Part shown: piece by piece, positions 39,259 through 49,362 of the stretch
Position numbering within the stretch: position 1 is the stretch's first letter
How the letters are laid out: every line of letters starts with the position of its first letter
From: Cystobacter ferrugineus
Lineage (GTDB): Bacteria; Myxococcota; Myxococcia; Myxococcales; Myxococcaceae
Reading direction: 5' to 3'
NCBI RefSeq assembly: GCF_001887355.1
Contig: NZ_MPIN01000016.1
Location: forward strand, 88,098 to 152,097
DNA: 64,000 nucleotides
The notes under the pieces: generated by a model
The model's database searches: none
The model's input: the letters and a program-made list of their open reading frames with translations, nothing else
What the model was told of the DNA's origin: nothing
Program-made: the position numbers and the translations under genes

Positions 39259-41502
39259 ATGTACGGTTCCATCAAGATTCGTGGGGCGCGCGAGAACAAC
39301 CTCAAGAACGTCTCGCTCGACATTCCCAAACGGAAGATCACCGTCTTCACCGGTGTCTCGGGCTCGGGCAAGTCGTCCCTGGTCTTCGGCACCATCGCGG
39401 CCGAGAGCCAGCGGCTCATCAACGAGACCTATCCGGCCTTCGTGCAGCAGTTCATGCCGCACTACGGCCAGCCGGATGCGGAGAGCCTGGAGAACCTCTC
39501 CGCGGCCATCATCGTCGACCAGCAGCGGCTGGGCGGAAACTCGCGCTCGACGGTCGCCACCGTCACGGATGCGGCGCAGATGCTCCGCGTGGTGTTCTCG
39601 CGTCTGGCCGAGCCCCACCTGGGCAGCCCGGGGTTCTACTCCTACAACGATCCGCGTGGCCTCTGCGCGGAGTGCGAGGGCATTGGCCAGGTCGCGTCCA
39701 TGGACATGGACGCCGTCATCGACACGTCCAAGTCCCTCAACGAGGGCGCCATCCTGCCCAAGGACTACGCGGTCGATAGCTGGTACTGGCTCATCTTCGC
39801 GAGGTCCGGCTACTTCGACCTCGACAAGAAGCTGTCCAAGTACTCGAAGGAGGAGATGGACAAGCTCCTCCATCTGGACGACGGCCGGAAGATCAAGGTC
39901 GACAAGATGAACCTCACCTACGAGGGCCTCGTCCCCAAGTTGCGCAGGACGCTGGGCGCCAAGGACCCGGAGACCGTCCAGCCGCATGTCCGCGCCGAAT
40001 ACGAGCGCATCTTCACCCGCGCCACCTGTCCTTCCTGCAAGGGCGGGCGGCTCAACCAGGCCGCGCTCGGCAGCCGCATCCAGGGCAAGAACATCGCCGA
40101 GTGCTCCGCGATGCAGGTCTCGGATCTCGCCGCGTTCGTCCGCGAGATCGCCGCTCCGTCCGTGGGACCGATGCTGGAGGCCCTCGCCCACCGGCTCGAC
40201 AACCTGGTGACGATCGGGCTGGGCTACCTCAGCCTCGACCGCGAGAGCTCGACCCTGTCGGGCGGAGAGAGCCAGCGCGTCAAGATGGTGCGGCACCTGG
40301 GCTCCAGCATCACCGACGTGACGTATATCTTCGACGAGCCCAGCGTGGGGCTCCACCCGCACGATGTCGGCCGGCTCGCGGGCCTGATGCAGCAGTTGCG
40401 CGACAAGGGCAACACCGTGCTCATCGTCGAGCACAAGCCGGACATGATCGCCATCGCCGACCACGTGGTCGACATGGGGCCGAAGGCCGGCGGCCAGGGC
40501 GGACGGATCGTCTACGAGGGCACGTACGAGGGTCTGCTGAGCTCGGGCACGCTCACGGGCAACCACATGAAGAAGCACCAGCCCATCAAGACCACGCCAC
40601 GCAAGCCCACGGGGCAGCTCCAGCTCGAGGGCGCCCGCCTCAACAACCTCCAGAACCTCTCCGTCTCGATACCTCGTGGGGTGCTGACGGTCGTGACGGG
40701 CGTCGCGGGCTCGGGGAAGTCGTCGCTGATCCAGGGCTGCCTGCCCAAGGCCTACCCGGAGACCATCATCATCGACCAGAACCTGGCGCGTGGCTCGCGC
40801 CGCTCCAACACCGCCACGTACACCGGCATCCTCGACAATGTCCGCAAGGCCTTCGCCAAGGCGAACAAGGTGGACGCCGCGCTGTTCTCCGCCAACTCGA
40901 AGGGTGCCTGCCCGGACTGCAACGGGCTCGGCGTCATCTACACGGATCTGGCGCACCTGGACCCGATGGTGACCGTCTGCGAGACGTGCGAGGGCAAGCG
41001 GTTCACCGACGAGGTACTGGCCCACAAGCTGCGTGGCAGGTCCATCAGCGACGTCTACGAGATGTCCGTCACCGACGCCGTCGCCTTCTTCACCGAACCG
41101 GCCATCGCCAAGATCCTCCAGGGGCTGGACGACGTCGGGCTCGGCTACCTCACGCTGGGGCAGCCGCTGTCGACGCTCTCGGGCGGCGAACGTCAACGCC
41201 TGAAGCTCGCCGCCGAGCTGGGCCGCTCGGGCAACATCTACGTGCTCGACGAGCCCACCACGGGCCTGCACATGAACGACGTGGACACGCTGATCGGGCT
41301 GTTCGATCGGCTGGTCGATGCCGGGTCGACCGTCATCGTCATCGAGCACAACCTCGACGTCGTCTCCCGCGCGGACTGGGTCATCGACCTGGGACCCGGC
41401 GCCGGACATGAGGGCGGCCGCGTGGTCTTCGAAGGACTTCCCGGGCAGCTCGCCTCACACGAGGGCTCGTTGACCGGCAAGCACATGGCCGCGCGGTCGT
41501 AG
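39259..41502 (+). CDS. short UvrA-type ABC protein (UvrA2/DrrC class)
   Basis: 747 residues, about 200 shorter than housekeeping UvrA. Two ABC modules are complete: Walker [11 protein letters not shown] (32-41) and [10 protein letters not shown], signatures [10 protein letters not shown] and [10 protein letters not shown], and Walker B segments before FDEPS and LDEPT. Zinc-binding Cys pairs are seen in CAECEG..CPSCKG and CPDCNG..CETCEG. The missing part is the UvrB-binding insertion of UvrA. Relatives such as DrrC protect producers from DNA-intercalating drugs. Control by the adjacent TetR fits an inducible drug-resistance role. Confidence 0.9.
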   Translation: MYGSIKIRGARENNLKNVSLDIPKRKITVFTGVSGSGKSSLVFGTIAAESQRLINETYPAFVQQFMPHYGQPDAESLENLSAAIIVDQQRLGGNSRSTVATVTDAAQMLRVVFSRLAEPHLGSPGFYSYNDPRGLCAECEGIGQVASMDMDAVIDTSKSLNEGAILPKDYAVDSWYWLIFARSGYFDLDKKLSKYSKEEMDKLLHLDDGRKIKVDKMNLTYEGLVPKLRRTLGAKDPETVQPHVRAEYERIFTRATCPSCKGGRLNQAALGSRIQGKNIAECSAMQVSDLAAFVREIAAPSVGPMLEALAHRLDNLVTIGLGYLSLDRESSTLSGGESQRVKMVRHLGSSITDVTYIFDEPSVGLHPHDVGRLAGLMQQLRDKGNTVLIVEHKPDMIAIADHVVDMGPKAGGQGGRIVYEGTYEGLLSSGTLTGNHMKKHQPIKTTPRKPTGQLQLEGARLNNLQNLSVSIPRGVLTVVTGVAGSGKSSLIQGCLPKAYPETIIIDQNLARGSRRSNTATYTGILDNVRKAFAKANKVDAALFSANSKGACPDCNGLGVIYTDLAHLDPMVTVCETCEGKRFTDEVLAHKLRGRSISDVYEMSVTDAVAFFTEPAIAKILQGLDDVGLGYLTLGQPLSTLSGGERQRLKLAAELGRSGNIYVLDEPTTGLHMNDVDTLIGLFDRLVDAGSTVIVIEHNLDVVSRADWVIDLGPGAGHEGGRVVFEGLPGQLASHEGSLTGKHMAARS

Positions 41503-41561
41503 CCGGGTACACAATGCGCCCCTGCATGCTCATGCCAGGGATTCCCGCAGGAGACAAAGCG

Positions 41562-42005
41562 ATGCTCAAGGATAGACTCGTTGGTACCTGGCAACTCATC
41601 TCCGTGGAGGGCCACCTGCCTGATGGCAGCCGGGATCATCCCTACGGGCAGAATCCTCTGGGTGTTCTGATGTATGACCGCCCTGGGAACATGGCGGTGC
41701 AAATCATGGGGCGGAATCGCCCTCCCTTCAAATCCGCGGACTTGAAGGGGGGCTCGGCGCAAGAGACAAAGAACGCGCTGGACGGGGTTGCCGTCTACTT
41801 CGGGACCTACGAGACCGAAGAGCAGACGGACACGGTCCTCCACCACATCACGGGCAGCGTCTTCCCGAACTGGATCGGAAGCGTGCAGAGAAGGAAGGCC
41901 ACCGTGGAAGGGAACCGGCTGATCTTGCGCACCGAACCCCTCTTGATGGGGGGAAGCGAATCCGTGGTCGTACTCGAATGGCAGCGGCTGGCCCCATCGT
42001 CTTGA
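41562..42005 (+). CDS. lipocalin-like domain protein
   Basis: 147 residues from the ATG at 41562, which has CAGGAG eight bases upstream. The pattern LVGTWQLISVEGHLPDG, PLGVLMYDRPGNMAVQIM, AYFGTYETEE and the closing GNRLILRT..LEWQRL is that of the bacterial lipocalin-like (Lipocalin_5) domain. No signal peptide. Ligand and role are unknown. Confidence 0.85.
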   Translation: MLKDRLVGTWQLISVEGHLPDGSRDHPYGQNPLGVLMYDRPGNMAVQIMGRNRPPFKSADLKGGSAQETKNALDGVAVYFGTYETEEQTDTVLHHITGSVFPNWIGSVQRRKATVEGNRLILRTEPLLMGGSESVVVLEWQRLAPSS

Positions 42006-42197
42006 ATCCGGTGGAACACCGCCGGAGGCTGGGCAGCGCCTGGTCGCCGGGTTGGAGGTGATGGGCCAGTGGACCACGTCGGTTGAAGGCAAGCGGCACG
42101 GCCTGCACAGATTCTGCACGGATATTCCTCCGAAGCATCGCTTCCATCCGCGGCATGGGGAGGATTAGCTTTTGCCAACATTCACGGAGGCACGGAC

Positions 42198-42788
42198 ATG
42201 GCAGATGTCTATGAACAGGGTCGCGGGCAGCGCACACCACGGCTGCGAATCTTCGCTTGGGCAGGCGCCGGGGCGCTGATGCTGCTGCCGCTGGTCGCCA
42301 TGCAGTTCACCGATGAGGTGAAGTGGGACGGGGCCGACTTCGCGTTCTTCGGCGCGCTCCTGCTCGGCGTCGGCGGAACCTATGAGCTGCTGGCGAGGAA
42401 GACCAGCAGCGCCACCTACCGCGCCGCCGTCGGCGTTGCGCTCGCGGGCGCGTTCCTCCTCGTCTGGATGAACGCCGCCGTCGGGATCATCGGGAGCGAG
42501 GACAATGCCGCCAACCTGATGTTTGGCGGAGTGCTCGCCGTTGGCGTCATCGGTGCCATCATCGCGCGCTTCCGGCCGGCTGGCATGGCGCGCGATTTGT
42601 TCGCAACGGCGCTCGCCCAGGTGGTGGTGGCCCTCATCGCACTGCTCGGCGGCGCTGGCGCCGGTGCGCCGAGCTGGCCGATCGACCTGCTGCTGCTGAC
42701 GGGCTTCTTCGCCACGCTGTGGCTCGCATCCGCCATGCTGTTCCGGAGAGCGGCACGAGAGCAGAAACCGACAAACGCAGCGGGCTAG
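42198..42788 (+). CDS. polytopic membrane protein of unknown function
   Basis: 196 residues with GGAGG before the start. Five or six membrane helices are visible (AWAGAGALMLLPLVAMQF, FFGALLLGVGGTYELL, AAVGVALAGAFLLVWMNAAVGII, FGGVLAVGVIGAIIA, ATALAQVVVALIALLGG, LLLLTGFFATLWLASAMLF). It resembles uncharacterised inner-membrane proteins; I cannot assign a function. Confidence 0.8.
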   Translation: MADVYEQGRGQRTPRLRIFAWAGAGALMLLPLVAMQFTDEVKWDGADFAFFGALLLGVGGTYELLARKTSSATYRAAVGVALAGAFLLVWMNAAVGIIGSEDNAANLMFGGVLAVGVIGAIIARFRPAGMARDLFATALAQVVVALIALLGGAGAGAPSWPIDLLLLTGFFATLWLASAMLFRRAAREQKPTNAAG

Positions 42789-42812
42789 CCCACCCATGAG
42801 TTGCTCTGTCAT

Positions 42813-42833
42813 TGACGTGTCAGTGATACGTCA
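42813..42833. promoter_or_regulatory. 21-bp near-perfect palindrome upstream of the astacin gene
   Basis: TGACGTGTCA (42813-42822), one base, then TGATACGTCA (42824-42833). The second half is the exact reverse complement of TGACGTATCA, the core of the four-fold palindrome at 13524-13622. It lies about 145 bases before the astacin start and may be a regulator site. Confidence 0.5.
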
Positions 42834-42977
42834 GACCTCGACACACCCGCGTGGCGAGATTCCACCCGAAGAGCATTGCACGCGGCTCCCGACAGGTTTT
42901 TAATCCGAGGTGGCACTCGAACCCGGGGTTGGGAGTGTTCCTGTCCTCTCGACTCCGCGTTTCACTGGAGACACCTC

Positions 42978-43901
42978 ATGAGACGAAGCCGGTTGTTTCA
43001 ATCCCTTCTCCTGGTCCTGTTGATGGCTGCCCCCTCCGTGAAGGCCCGCGCGCTGGCCTCCATGAGCAAGGACGAGCTCCCCACCGCGGAGAACGAGGAA
43101 CCGCTACCCGCCACCTCGTCGAGGCCGTTGGCTCCCTGGCAACCATTGCCTGGGGATGAACAACCCACGATCATCCAGGCCCTGCGCCCCGGGTCCTCGA
43201 AACCCTCTCCCGTGACCATCGTGAAACGGGGAGATCTGGCCATCACCGAAGGAGACATGGTTGTCGGCTCGTACAACCAGGTCATGAGTGGATATCCGAG
43301 GGGAGCCGCAGCCAGGGACCCCAGGCTGAAATGGCCCAAGGTCAATGGCAAGGTCACCGTTGCGTACCGCGTCCACCCCAGCCTTCCTTCCCAGGCACGG
43401 GCAGCCCTCCAGCAAGCCATTGCGGAGTATAACGCGAAGACGTGTGTCCGCTTCGTTCCTCAAACCCGGGAACAAAACTTCGTCACCGTCTTTTTCGGGC
43501 AAGGGTGTTACTCGTACGTTGGATCCATCCAACAGGGCGAGCAGGAACTCAGTTTGGGACAGGGCTGTGAGTTCAAGGGCACGGCCGTCCATGAACTCAT
43601 GCATGCCCTTGGCTTCTATCATGAGCAGAGCCGGCCGGATCGCGACCAATACATCGCCATCAACTTCCAGAACATCGAACGAGGCATGGAGGACCAGTTC
43701 GACATCTGTCAGGACTGCACGACGCAGGACATCCCCTACGAGTATTCATCCATCATGCACTATGGTGCCCAGGCTTTCACCGCCAATGGGCGGGACACCA
43801 TGGTGCCCAAGCAGAGAGGTGCGATGATCCTCGAGCCCTACGACAAGCCAGGCCTGACGGCTCTCGACGTCAAGAAGATCCACAAGCTGTACGGTTGTTA
43901 G
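42978..43901 (+). CDS. secreted astacin (M12A) zinc metallopeptidase
   Basis: 307 residues from the ATG at 42978 (GGAG seven bases upstream). A signal peptide (RLFQSLLLVLLMAAPSVKARA) and a propeptide of about 100 residues precede the catalytic domain. The zinc motif HELMHALGFYHEQSRPDR begins at residue 205 and the Met-turn is SIMHYG. The PRGAAARDPRLKWP junction resembles the astacin maturation site. It digests proteins outside the cell. The convergent neighbour encodes an NTR/TIMP-like protein, a possible inhibitor. Confidence 0.94.
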   Translation: MRRSRLFQSLLLVLLMAAPSVKARALASMSKDELPTAENEEPLPATSSRPLAPWQPLPGDEQPTIIQALRPGSSKPSPVTIVKRGDLAITEGDMVVGSYNQVMSGYPRGAAARDPRLKWPKVNGKVTVAYRVHPSLPSQARAALQQAIAEYNAKTCVRFVPQTREQNFVTVFFGQGCYSYVGSIQQGEQELSLGQGCEFKGTAVHELMHALGFYHEQSRPDRDQYIAINFQNIERGMEDQFDICQDCTTQDIPYEYSSIMHYGAQAFTANGRDTMVPKQRGAMILEPYDKPGLTALDVKKIHKLYGC

Positions 43902-43970
43902 TACGACCAGGAATCACACATCGCCGGGGCCGGGCTCCCCCGGCGGTGGCCCAGGTGTGGTGGGATTCCG

Positions 43971-44801
43971 TCATCGCAGGGGACGGCGCGTGATCCACTC
44001 ATCGCAGAGGGTCTCCTCCGAGAGCCGGCCGACGCACTTGAGGCCCGGCTCCTTTTCCGAGCGATCCGGAACGAGCCGCTCGCACCAGCGCCGTAGCACC
44101 CGGTGCACACAGGCCTCTTCCGCGCGTGAGGGCCGATGGAGTTCGAGCTGGAACGCCCGTCCTCCCGAGGACACGCCCGACACCATTGGACCCTGGGGGA
44201 ACGCCCGCGCCTTCACGGGAGTCCAGAAGGGGCGGGCCTCCGCCAGCGCCGCCGCCACCTCGGCCTCGGGCAGGGGCGCACAGGCCCCGGGGCCCGGACA
44301 CACCAGGACGCGCGCCGTGGCTTCCAGATCGCACCGGGTGCAACTGACCTTCGGGCGCTGGAGGAAGGGCGAGGTGCCACCGCGCAGGAAGCCGAGTTCG
44401 ACGGCGGCCCGATCCGAGGGGCGGGTGCGCGAACAACTGTGGGTACTCAGGCCCTTGGACTCGGAGCCCTCGGCGAACACGAGGTAGTCGACGCCTTTCT
44501 CGAACTGGTAGCCGCACGCGGTGCCGAACACACTCGTGGTGACGGTCCTCTGGGCCCGGGCCTTCCCCTTGAAGGTCTCGGTCACGGTGAAGGTGACGCG
44601 GTGTTCGAGCGGACGCCCCTCGCCCCCCACGGGCTGGAGGTCCTCGACCCGCCCCCGGAAGACGGTGGAAGCCCGCGCGCGTGCCTTCTGGAAGGCGACC
44701 CGGTCGTCCGGCTCGCGAGCGCAACTGCACGCCCGCGCCTCCGAGGTCCAAGCGAACGGGCCGAGGAAGACGAGCACCATGAGGGTCCGGAGCCAGTGCA
44801 T
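43971..44801 (-). CDS. secreted NTR/TIMP-like protein
   Basis: 276 residues. The signal peptide ends at SEARA, so the mature chain starts CSCAREPDD with Cys25 and Cys27. A free N-terminal Cys-X-Cys is the hallmark of tissue inhibitors of metalloproteinases, where it chelates the protease zinc. [26 protein letters not shown] and [11 protein letters not shown] match the NTR/TIMP beta-barrel; further Cys follow. The C-terminal third is unassigned. It ends 69 bases from the convergent astacin gene, which makes a protease-inhibitor pair attractive, but bacterial members of this fold have no proven inhibitor function that I know of. Confidence 0.8.
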   Translation of the reverse strand: MHWLRTLMVLVFLGPFAWTSEARACSCAREPDDRVAFQKARARASTVFRGRVEDLQPVGGEGRPLEHRVTFTVTETFKGKARAQRTVTTSVFGTACGYQFEKGVDYLVFAEGSESKGLSTHSCSRTRPSDRAAVELGFLRGGTSPFLQRPKVSCTRCDLEATARVLVCPGPGACAPLPEAEVAAALAEARPFWTPVKARAFPQGPMVSGVSSGGRAFQLELHRPSRAEEACVHRVLRRWCERLVPDRSEKEPGLKCVGRLSEETLCDEWITRRPLR

Positions 44802-44888
44802 GCGGCCACTCTAGCCCGGGCGGGCTCGCCAGGGCCTTCTCCTCATCCGCCTGGAGAAGCCGGGTGGACTGAACTACCCTGCCATGTC

Positions 44889-46136
44889 GTGCGCTCCACC
44901 GTGCTCCCCGACTCCGTGGTCGACGATATCCTGAGCCAGCGGCTCGAGGCGCAGCGCGAGCGTATGGGGCGTTGGGTGTACCGCTTCCGCACCCTGGGCG
45001 CGCTCGGATGGCTGATGTGCGTCTACTTCTTCGAGTGGACCATGCCCCTGGCGGGGGTAGCGGCCTACCTGCTGTTCGCCGCGGCCTCATGGGCCGGCTC
45101 GCGCGTCGTGCCCCTGGTGCGACGTCAGCCGGACCTCGCGGTGCTGCTGCTCGACATGCCCGCCATCTTCCTCATCCAGTGGTCGTCGGTGTCCATCTCC
45201 GCCGAGGCCCAGGTCATCTCGGGCATCTCGGTGGGCATCTTCATCCTCATCGGGATGCTCATGGCGCTCCTGGGGACGTCCTGGCCGAGGTTGGTGCTGG
45301 CCACCGGGCTCGGCATCGTCCTGGAGACGGCGCTCACCTGGCGGGCGGGGCTCCCGGTGGAACACACGCTGCCCGCCGCCACCCTGGTGCTCACCCTCGC
45401 GGCGGGCGTGGCGGGCTTCACCCGGCGGCAGATGTACCGTCTGGTGCTCGAGGTCTCCCGGGAGCAGACGCACCGCACGCGCCTGGGCCGCTACTTCTCC
45501 CCCGAGGTCGCCCGCCGCATCATCGAGGTGGGCACGGGCCACGCCGAGGGCGAGCACCGCGAGGTGACGCTGCTGTTCGCCGACATCCGCGGCTTCACCT
45601 CGCTGTCCGAGCGCCTGGAGAGCCCCCAGGTGGTGCGGCTGCTCAACGAGTACCTCTCGCGCATGGTGGAGGTGGTGTTCCGCCACGGGGGCACGCTCGA
45701 CAAGTTCATCGGCGACGGCATCCTCGCCTACTTCGGCGCGCCCCTGGAGTTGCCCGGCCATCCCCAGGCGGCGGTCTCCTGCGGGCTCGCCATGCTCGAG
45801 GCGCTGGAGGGCCTCAACACCGAGCGCCAGGCGCGCGGTGAGGAGCCCCTGCGCATCGGCATTGGCGTGCACACGGGGCGAGTGGTCATCGGCGACGTGG
45901 GCCCGGCGCAGCGCCGCGAGTACACCGTCATCGGGGACGCGGTGAACCTCGCCAGCCGCATCGAGGGGCTCACCAAGAAGGTCGGCGTGTCGCTGCTCGT
46001 GTCCGAGGCCACCCGGGCGCGCTGTGACGACGCCCTGCGCTTCGAACCCGCGGAGCCGCTTCCCGTCGCGGGGAAGACGGCTCCGGTGGTGACGTTCGTG
46101 CCGGTGCGCGCGCCGGGACTCATTCCAGCACGGTGA
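44889..46136 (+). CDS. membrane adenylate/guanylate cyclase, class III
   Basis: 415 residues if read from the GTG at 44889; no ribosome-binding site decides between this and a GTG at 44901. Six membrane helices (about 35-180) precede the cyclase domain: [15 protein letters not shown] with the first metal Asp, [16 protein letters not shown] with the second, and [35 protein letters not shown]. All catalytic motifs are intact, so it should make cAMP (or cGMP). The membrane part resembles the MASE-like sensor type. It overlaps or adjoins the next gene and may form an operon with it. Confidence 0.9.
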   Translation: MRSTVLPDSVVDDILSQRLEAQRERMGRWVYRFRTLGALGWLMCVYFFEWTMPLAGVAAYLLFAAASWAGSRVVPLVRRQPDLAVLLLDMPAIFLIQWSSVSISAEAQVISGISVGIFILIGMLMALLGTSWPRLVLATGLGIVLETALTWRAGLPVEHTLPAATLVLTLAAGVAGFTRRQMYRLVLEVSREQTHRTRLGRYFSPEVARRIIEVGTGHAEGEHREVTLLFADIRGFTSLSERLESPQVVRLLNEYLSRMVEVVFRHGGTLDKFIGDGILAYFGAPLELPGHPQAAVSCGLAMLEALEGLNTERQARGEEPLRIGIGVHTGRVVIGDVGPAQRREYTVIGDAVNLASRIEGLTKKVGVSLLVSEATRARCDDALRFEPAEPLPVAGKTAPVVTFVPVRAPGLIPAR

Positions 46137-46153
46137 TTGGGTCAGGGGGTTGG

Positions 46154-46861
46154 ATGATGGGGAACGACGACGAACAGCTCCAGGAGGAGCTCCACTGGAC
46201 GCCGAGGAAGAGATCCTCCTGGCGGAGCACGCCTCGCGGCGCGACCGCCATCATGGCCATGGGGGGCGTCCTCATGCTGGCCATGTGGGGCGTGACGATG
46301 ACCCTCGTGGGCTCCGCGAGGGATCTCGCCGCCGTCGGGGTCTTCCTCGTCATGGGGCTCGAGGGGCTTGTCGCGCTGGGAATCGCGCGGTCCCTCTGGC
46401 GCGCGATGGGCCCCGTCGCGCGCGGCATCATCCGGCCACTGATGGTCCTCGGACCCTTGCCGCCCCTCGCCGTCCTCTGCTGTACGAGCATGGCCCTGGT
46501 CCAGGCGCTCAATCCCCAGGCGGGCTTCGCGAGCCGAGGCAAGAACTGGGGCATTCCCCACAGGGGCGGCTCGGTCCGGTTCAGCGAGGTCCAGGCCCTC
46601 TGCTCGAAGCTGGGGAGCCAGTGGCGGATTCCCAGGGAAGACGAGGTGGCGAGGTTGGATCCGCCGCCGCCGCCCGTGGGAAGGAATTCGACGCATGCGA
46701 ACTACTGGCTGCTGCCCGCGTCCGGCACGAGCCCGGCGCAGGACGTCTTCCTCACCGTGAGCTGCCTGGGGCCCCGATGCTCGAGCGAAATCCTGCGGCA
46801 GGCGAAACGCCCGAGCGGGGGCGGAGAGAACGCGGGCGCCGCCCTCTGTGTGGACTTCTGA
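46154..46861 (+). CDS. membrane protein of unknown function
   Basis: 235 residues from the ATG at 46154; a GTG at 46133 overlapping the cyclase stop is an alternative. Three membrane helices lie in the first 120 residues (IMAMGGVLMLAMWGVTM, AAVGVFLVMGLEGLVALGI, RPLMVLGPLPPLAVLCCTSMAL). The C-terminal part, outside the membrane, has SEVQALCSKLGSQWRIPREDEVARLDP and ends in CVDF, reminiscent of FGE/DUF1566-type sequences found in myxobacterial surface proteins. Its position suggests co-expression with the cyclase. No function can be assigned. Confidence 0.75.
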   Translation: MMGNDDEQLQEELHWTPRKRSSWRSTPRGATAIMAMGGVLMLAMWGVTMTLVGSARDLAAVGVFLVMGLEGLVALGIARSLWRAMGPVARGIIRPLMVLGPLPPLAVLCCTSMALVQALNPQAGFASRGKNWGIPHRGGSVRFSEVQALCSKLGSQWRIPREDEVARLDPPPPPVGRNSTHANYWLLPASGTSPAQDVFLTVSCLGPRCSSEILRQAKRPSGGGENAGAALCVDF

Positions 46862-47208
46862 TTACATCGGACCCCGGCCCCGCCCCGTCACGTCCCAGCG
46901 CTTCACCACCTGACCGCCGCGCACGGCCCACAGCTCGTCCTGCAGGTTGGCGAATAGGCCAGGAGCACGTCGGCCGCCACCGCGCCCATCACCTCCGCCT
47001 CGCGGGGCGTGGCCACCGTGACGCCCACCGCGCCCGCCTGGAGCTGCCTCGCCGCCAGTTCCGGCACCTTGTGCGTCTTCGTATGCGGCCGCCACCGCAG
47101 TCCGTGCTCGCGCATGTACGCGGAGTCCTTCGCGAGGTTGCGCTCCAGACGCTCCTCGTCCACGAGTGCCGCCGGGGTCTCGATATCGTCCAGTGAGGGA
47201 AAGCTCAT
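46862..47208 (-). pseudogene. D-threonine aldolase/D-serine dehydratase-like remnant with a large internal deletion
   Basis: From the ATG at 47208 the first 90 residues match the N-terminus of PLP-dependent D-threonine-aldolase-type enzymes, including the PLP Lys region PHTKTHKVPELAARQLQAGA. The expected 370-residue chain stops there. In another frame, the last 30 codons before the stop at 46862 (DELWAVRGGQVVKRWDVTGRGRG) match the C-terminus of the same family. About 250 residues are missing between, with a frame change near 46945. This is a dead gene. Confidence 0.8.
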
Positions 47209-47295
47209 ACGGGGCTGGGAAGGTACTCCGCACGGGCGCGCGTGCCGACCGAGAAGCGTGCAGGGCGGACGCTTCTGTCCCTTGCCGTGCCGTGC

Positions 47296-48186
47296 TCAGG
47301 CGGGCTGGCCTGGCTGCTTCAGCACCCAATCAACGAAGGCCCGCGCAGCCGGCCGCAGGCGTCGATGTGCCGGATACACCACGTAGTAGCCGAAACGTGT
47401 GGGCATGCTGGGCCCGGGCAGCCGCACGAGGCGGCCGTCGGCAAGGTAGGGCACGGCGATCTGCTCGCGCGCGAGCACAGCGCCCAGGCCATGCACCGCA
47501 CCATTCAGCGCATCCGTGGTGTCGCTGAAGGTGTAACGCTCGTCGAGCCGTGCGCCGCGTACGTCCGCGGCGCGGAACCAGTCCTGCCAGCCTTGGAGCG
47601 AAAGGTCCGAGATCAGCGGCAGCTTCGCGACATCCGCCGCTTCATGGACGCCATGGATGCCCGCCAGCGTCGGCGATGCCACCGGGAACAGGGCGTCGTC
47701 CATCAGGTGGTGCGCGGTCAATCCCGGCCAATGCCCCTGGCCGTAGCGGATGCCGAGATCGGGGCCCCCCTCTTCGAAGCGGGTCAGCGCCACTTCGGTG
47801 TCGACGTTGAGGCGGATGTGCGGATGCGCGGCGGTGAACCGCGGCAGGCGCGGCACCAGCCAGGTGTAGGTCAGCGAGTGCAGAGTGGTGATGCGCACGC
47901 GGTCTCGCTCTTCCCGCGCGTCGCGCAGCCCGCGCATGACGTCGTCCATGCTGGCGATCGCGCTGCTGGCGGCATCGGCGAGTTGGCGGCCTTCCGCCGT
48001 CAGCGAGACGCCACGTGCGTGCCGCTGGAACAAGGCGACGCCGAGTTGCGCTTCCAACTTGCGAACGTGGTGGCTGACCGCGCTGGCGGTCAGGTGCAGC
48101 TCTTCCGCCGCGTGGGCGAAGTTCTGGTGGCGGGCAGCGGATTCGAACGCCGCCAGGGCGGAGATCCAGTCCGTACGAAGGGTCAT
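47296..48186 (-). CDS. LysR-family regulator, GcvA-like
   Basis: 296 residues from the ATG at 48186. Winged helix-turn-helix at 1-60 (ALAAFESAARHQNFAHAAEELHLTASAVSHHVRKLEAQLGVALFQRH), then a LysR substrate domain of the GcvA type (ITTLHSLTYTWLVPRLPRFTAAHPHIRLNVDTE, DLGIRYGQG). It is divergent from an EamA exporter and has a 21-bp palindrome six bases before its start, suggesting autoregulation and control of the exporter. Confidence 0.93.
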   Translation of the reverse strand: MTLRTDWISALAAFESAARHQNFAHAAEELHLTASAVSHHVRKLEAQLGVALFQRHARGVSLTAEGRQLADAASSAIASMDDVMRGLRDAREERDRVRITTLHSLTYTWLVPRLPRFTAAHPHIRLNVDTEVALTRFEEGGPDLGIRYGQGHWPGLTAHHLMDDALFPVASPTLAGIHGVHEAADVAKLPLISDLSLQGWQDWFRAADVRGARLDERYTFSDTTDALNGAVHGLGAVLAREQIAVPYLADGRLVRLPGPSMPTRFGYYVVYPAHRRLRPAARAFVDWVLKQPGQPA

Positions 48187-48191
48187 GGCGA

Positions 48192-48212
48192 GCCTCAAAT
48201 CATATTTGAGGC
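48192..48212. promoter_or_regulatory. 21-bp perfect palindrome, LysR operator candidate
   Basis: GCCTCAAAT (48192-48200), CAT, then ATTTGAGGC (48204-48212). The site begins six bases upstream of the LysR start codon and lies within the LysR/EamA divergent region. It contains TCAAAT-cat-ATTTGA, an enlarged T-N11-A type motif. Confidence 0.75.
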
Positions 48213-48320
48213 TGGTAGCAAAAAGATGCGCTTGTGAGCTGCCATGGCGCGCGGCCATAAGAGGGCAGACACCAACCATGTTGATGTCACGGCGCTCTCT
48301 CCCAAGGACAGGCAACCTCC

Positions 48321-49220
48321 ATGAGCTCTCCCGCGCTCACCCGTACGACCTCTCCCGTCCTCCCAGGCACCTGGCTCACGCCGCTCGAGCTGGGGCTGCT
48401 GGGTGCGATCTGGGGCGCGTCCTTCATGTTCATGCGCATCGCCGCCAAGGACTTCGGCGCCCTGCCCCTGGTGGAGATGCGGCTGGCCCTGGGAGCGCTC
48501 GTGCTGATGCCGTTCCTGTGGCGGGCCCGAAAGGCCTTCACGCCGAAGCTGTGGCCGAAGCTGGCGCTGATCGGCGCCCTCAACTCAGCGGTGCCGTTCG
48601 CGCTGTTCGCCTGGGCCGCGCAACGTGCACCGGCCGGTATCGGCGCGATCACCAACAGCATGGCGGTCCTGTTCACCGCCCTGGTGGCGTTCCTGTTCTA
48701 CGGCGAGCGCATCGGAGCCCGGCGGTCGGTGGGGCTGCTCGCGGGCTTCGTCGGCGTGGTGGTGCTGGCCAGCGACAAGGTCGCGGGCGCGAGCATCGGC
48801 TGGGCGGTGGCGGCGGGCACGACGGCCGCGTTCCTGTACGGCATCGGCGCGAACATGGTGCGCCGTCATCTCACCGGACTGCCAGCCGGCGCGGTTGCCT
48901 CGGCCACGCTCTCGTGCGCGGCATTGATGATGCTGCCGTTCGCGGTCGCCACGTGGCCGTCGCATCCCATTCCGGCGGTGTCCTGGCTGTCGGCCGGGGC
49001 GCTGGGGGTGGTCTGCTCCGGCCTCGCGTACGCGCTGTACTACCGCTTGATCCAGCGAATCGGCGCGGCACGCGCGGTCACCGTCACCTACGTGGTGCCA
49101 CTGTTCGCCGTGGCCTGGGCCTGGTTGCTGCTGAACGAGCCGCTGACGCTCCCCATGCTGCTCGCGGGCGCACTGATCCTGGGAAGCGTGGCACTGAGTC
49201 AGCGGGAGCGCGGCGGGTGA
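48321..49220 (+). CDS. EamA-family (DMT) transporter
   Basis: 299 residues with ten membrane helices and two EamA repeats (ELGLLGAIWGASFMFMRIAAKDFGALPLVEMRLALGAL in the first; AAFLYGIGANMVRRHL in the second). It exports metabolites or drugs from the cytosol, substrate unknown. It is divergent from a LysR regulator with a palindromic operator, which probably controls it. Confidence 0.92.
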   Translation: MSSPALTRTTSPVLPGTWLTPLELGLLGAIWGASFMFMRIAAKDFGALPLVEMRLALGALVLMPFLWRARKAFTPKLWPKLALIGALNSAVPFALFAWAAQRAPAGIGAITNSMAVLFTALVAFLFYGERIGARRSVGLLAGFVGVVVLASDKVAGASIGWAVAAGTTAAFLYGIGANMVRRHLTGLPAGAVASATLSCAALMMLPFAVATWPSHPIPAVSWLSAGALGVVCSGLAYALYYRLIQRIGAARAVTVTYVVPLFAVAWAWLLLNEPLTLPMLLAGALILGSVALSQRERGG

Positions 49221-49362
49221 GGACCGCCTGATCACCGCCGACACCATGAACCACGGAATCGAGGACGGGCGCTGTCCTGTCGAGTGAAGAAGCGAGCTTG
49301 TCAGGAACACCGGTCGGCCAGCGTCCCGTCGCGCGCCAACCCCTTCCGGAAAGCAGGCTCCG

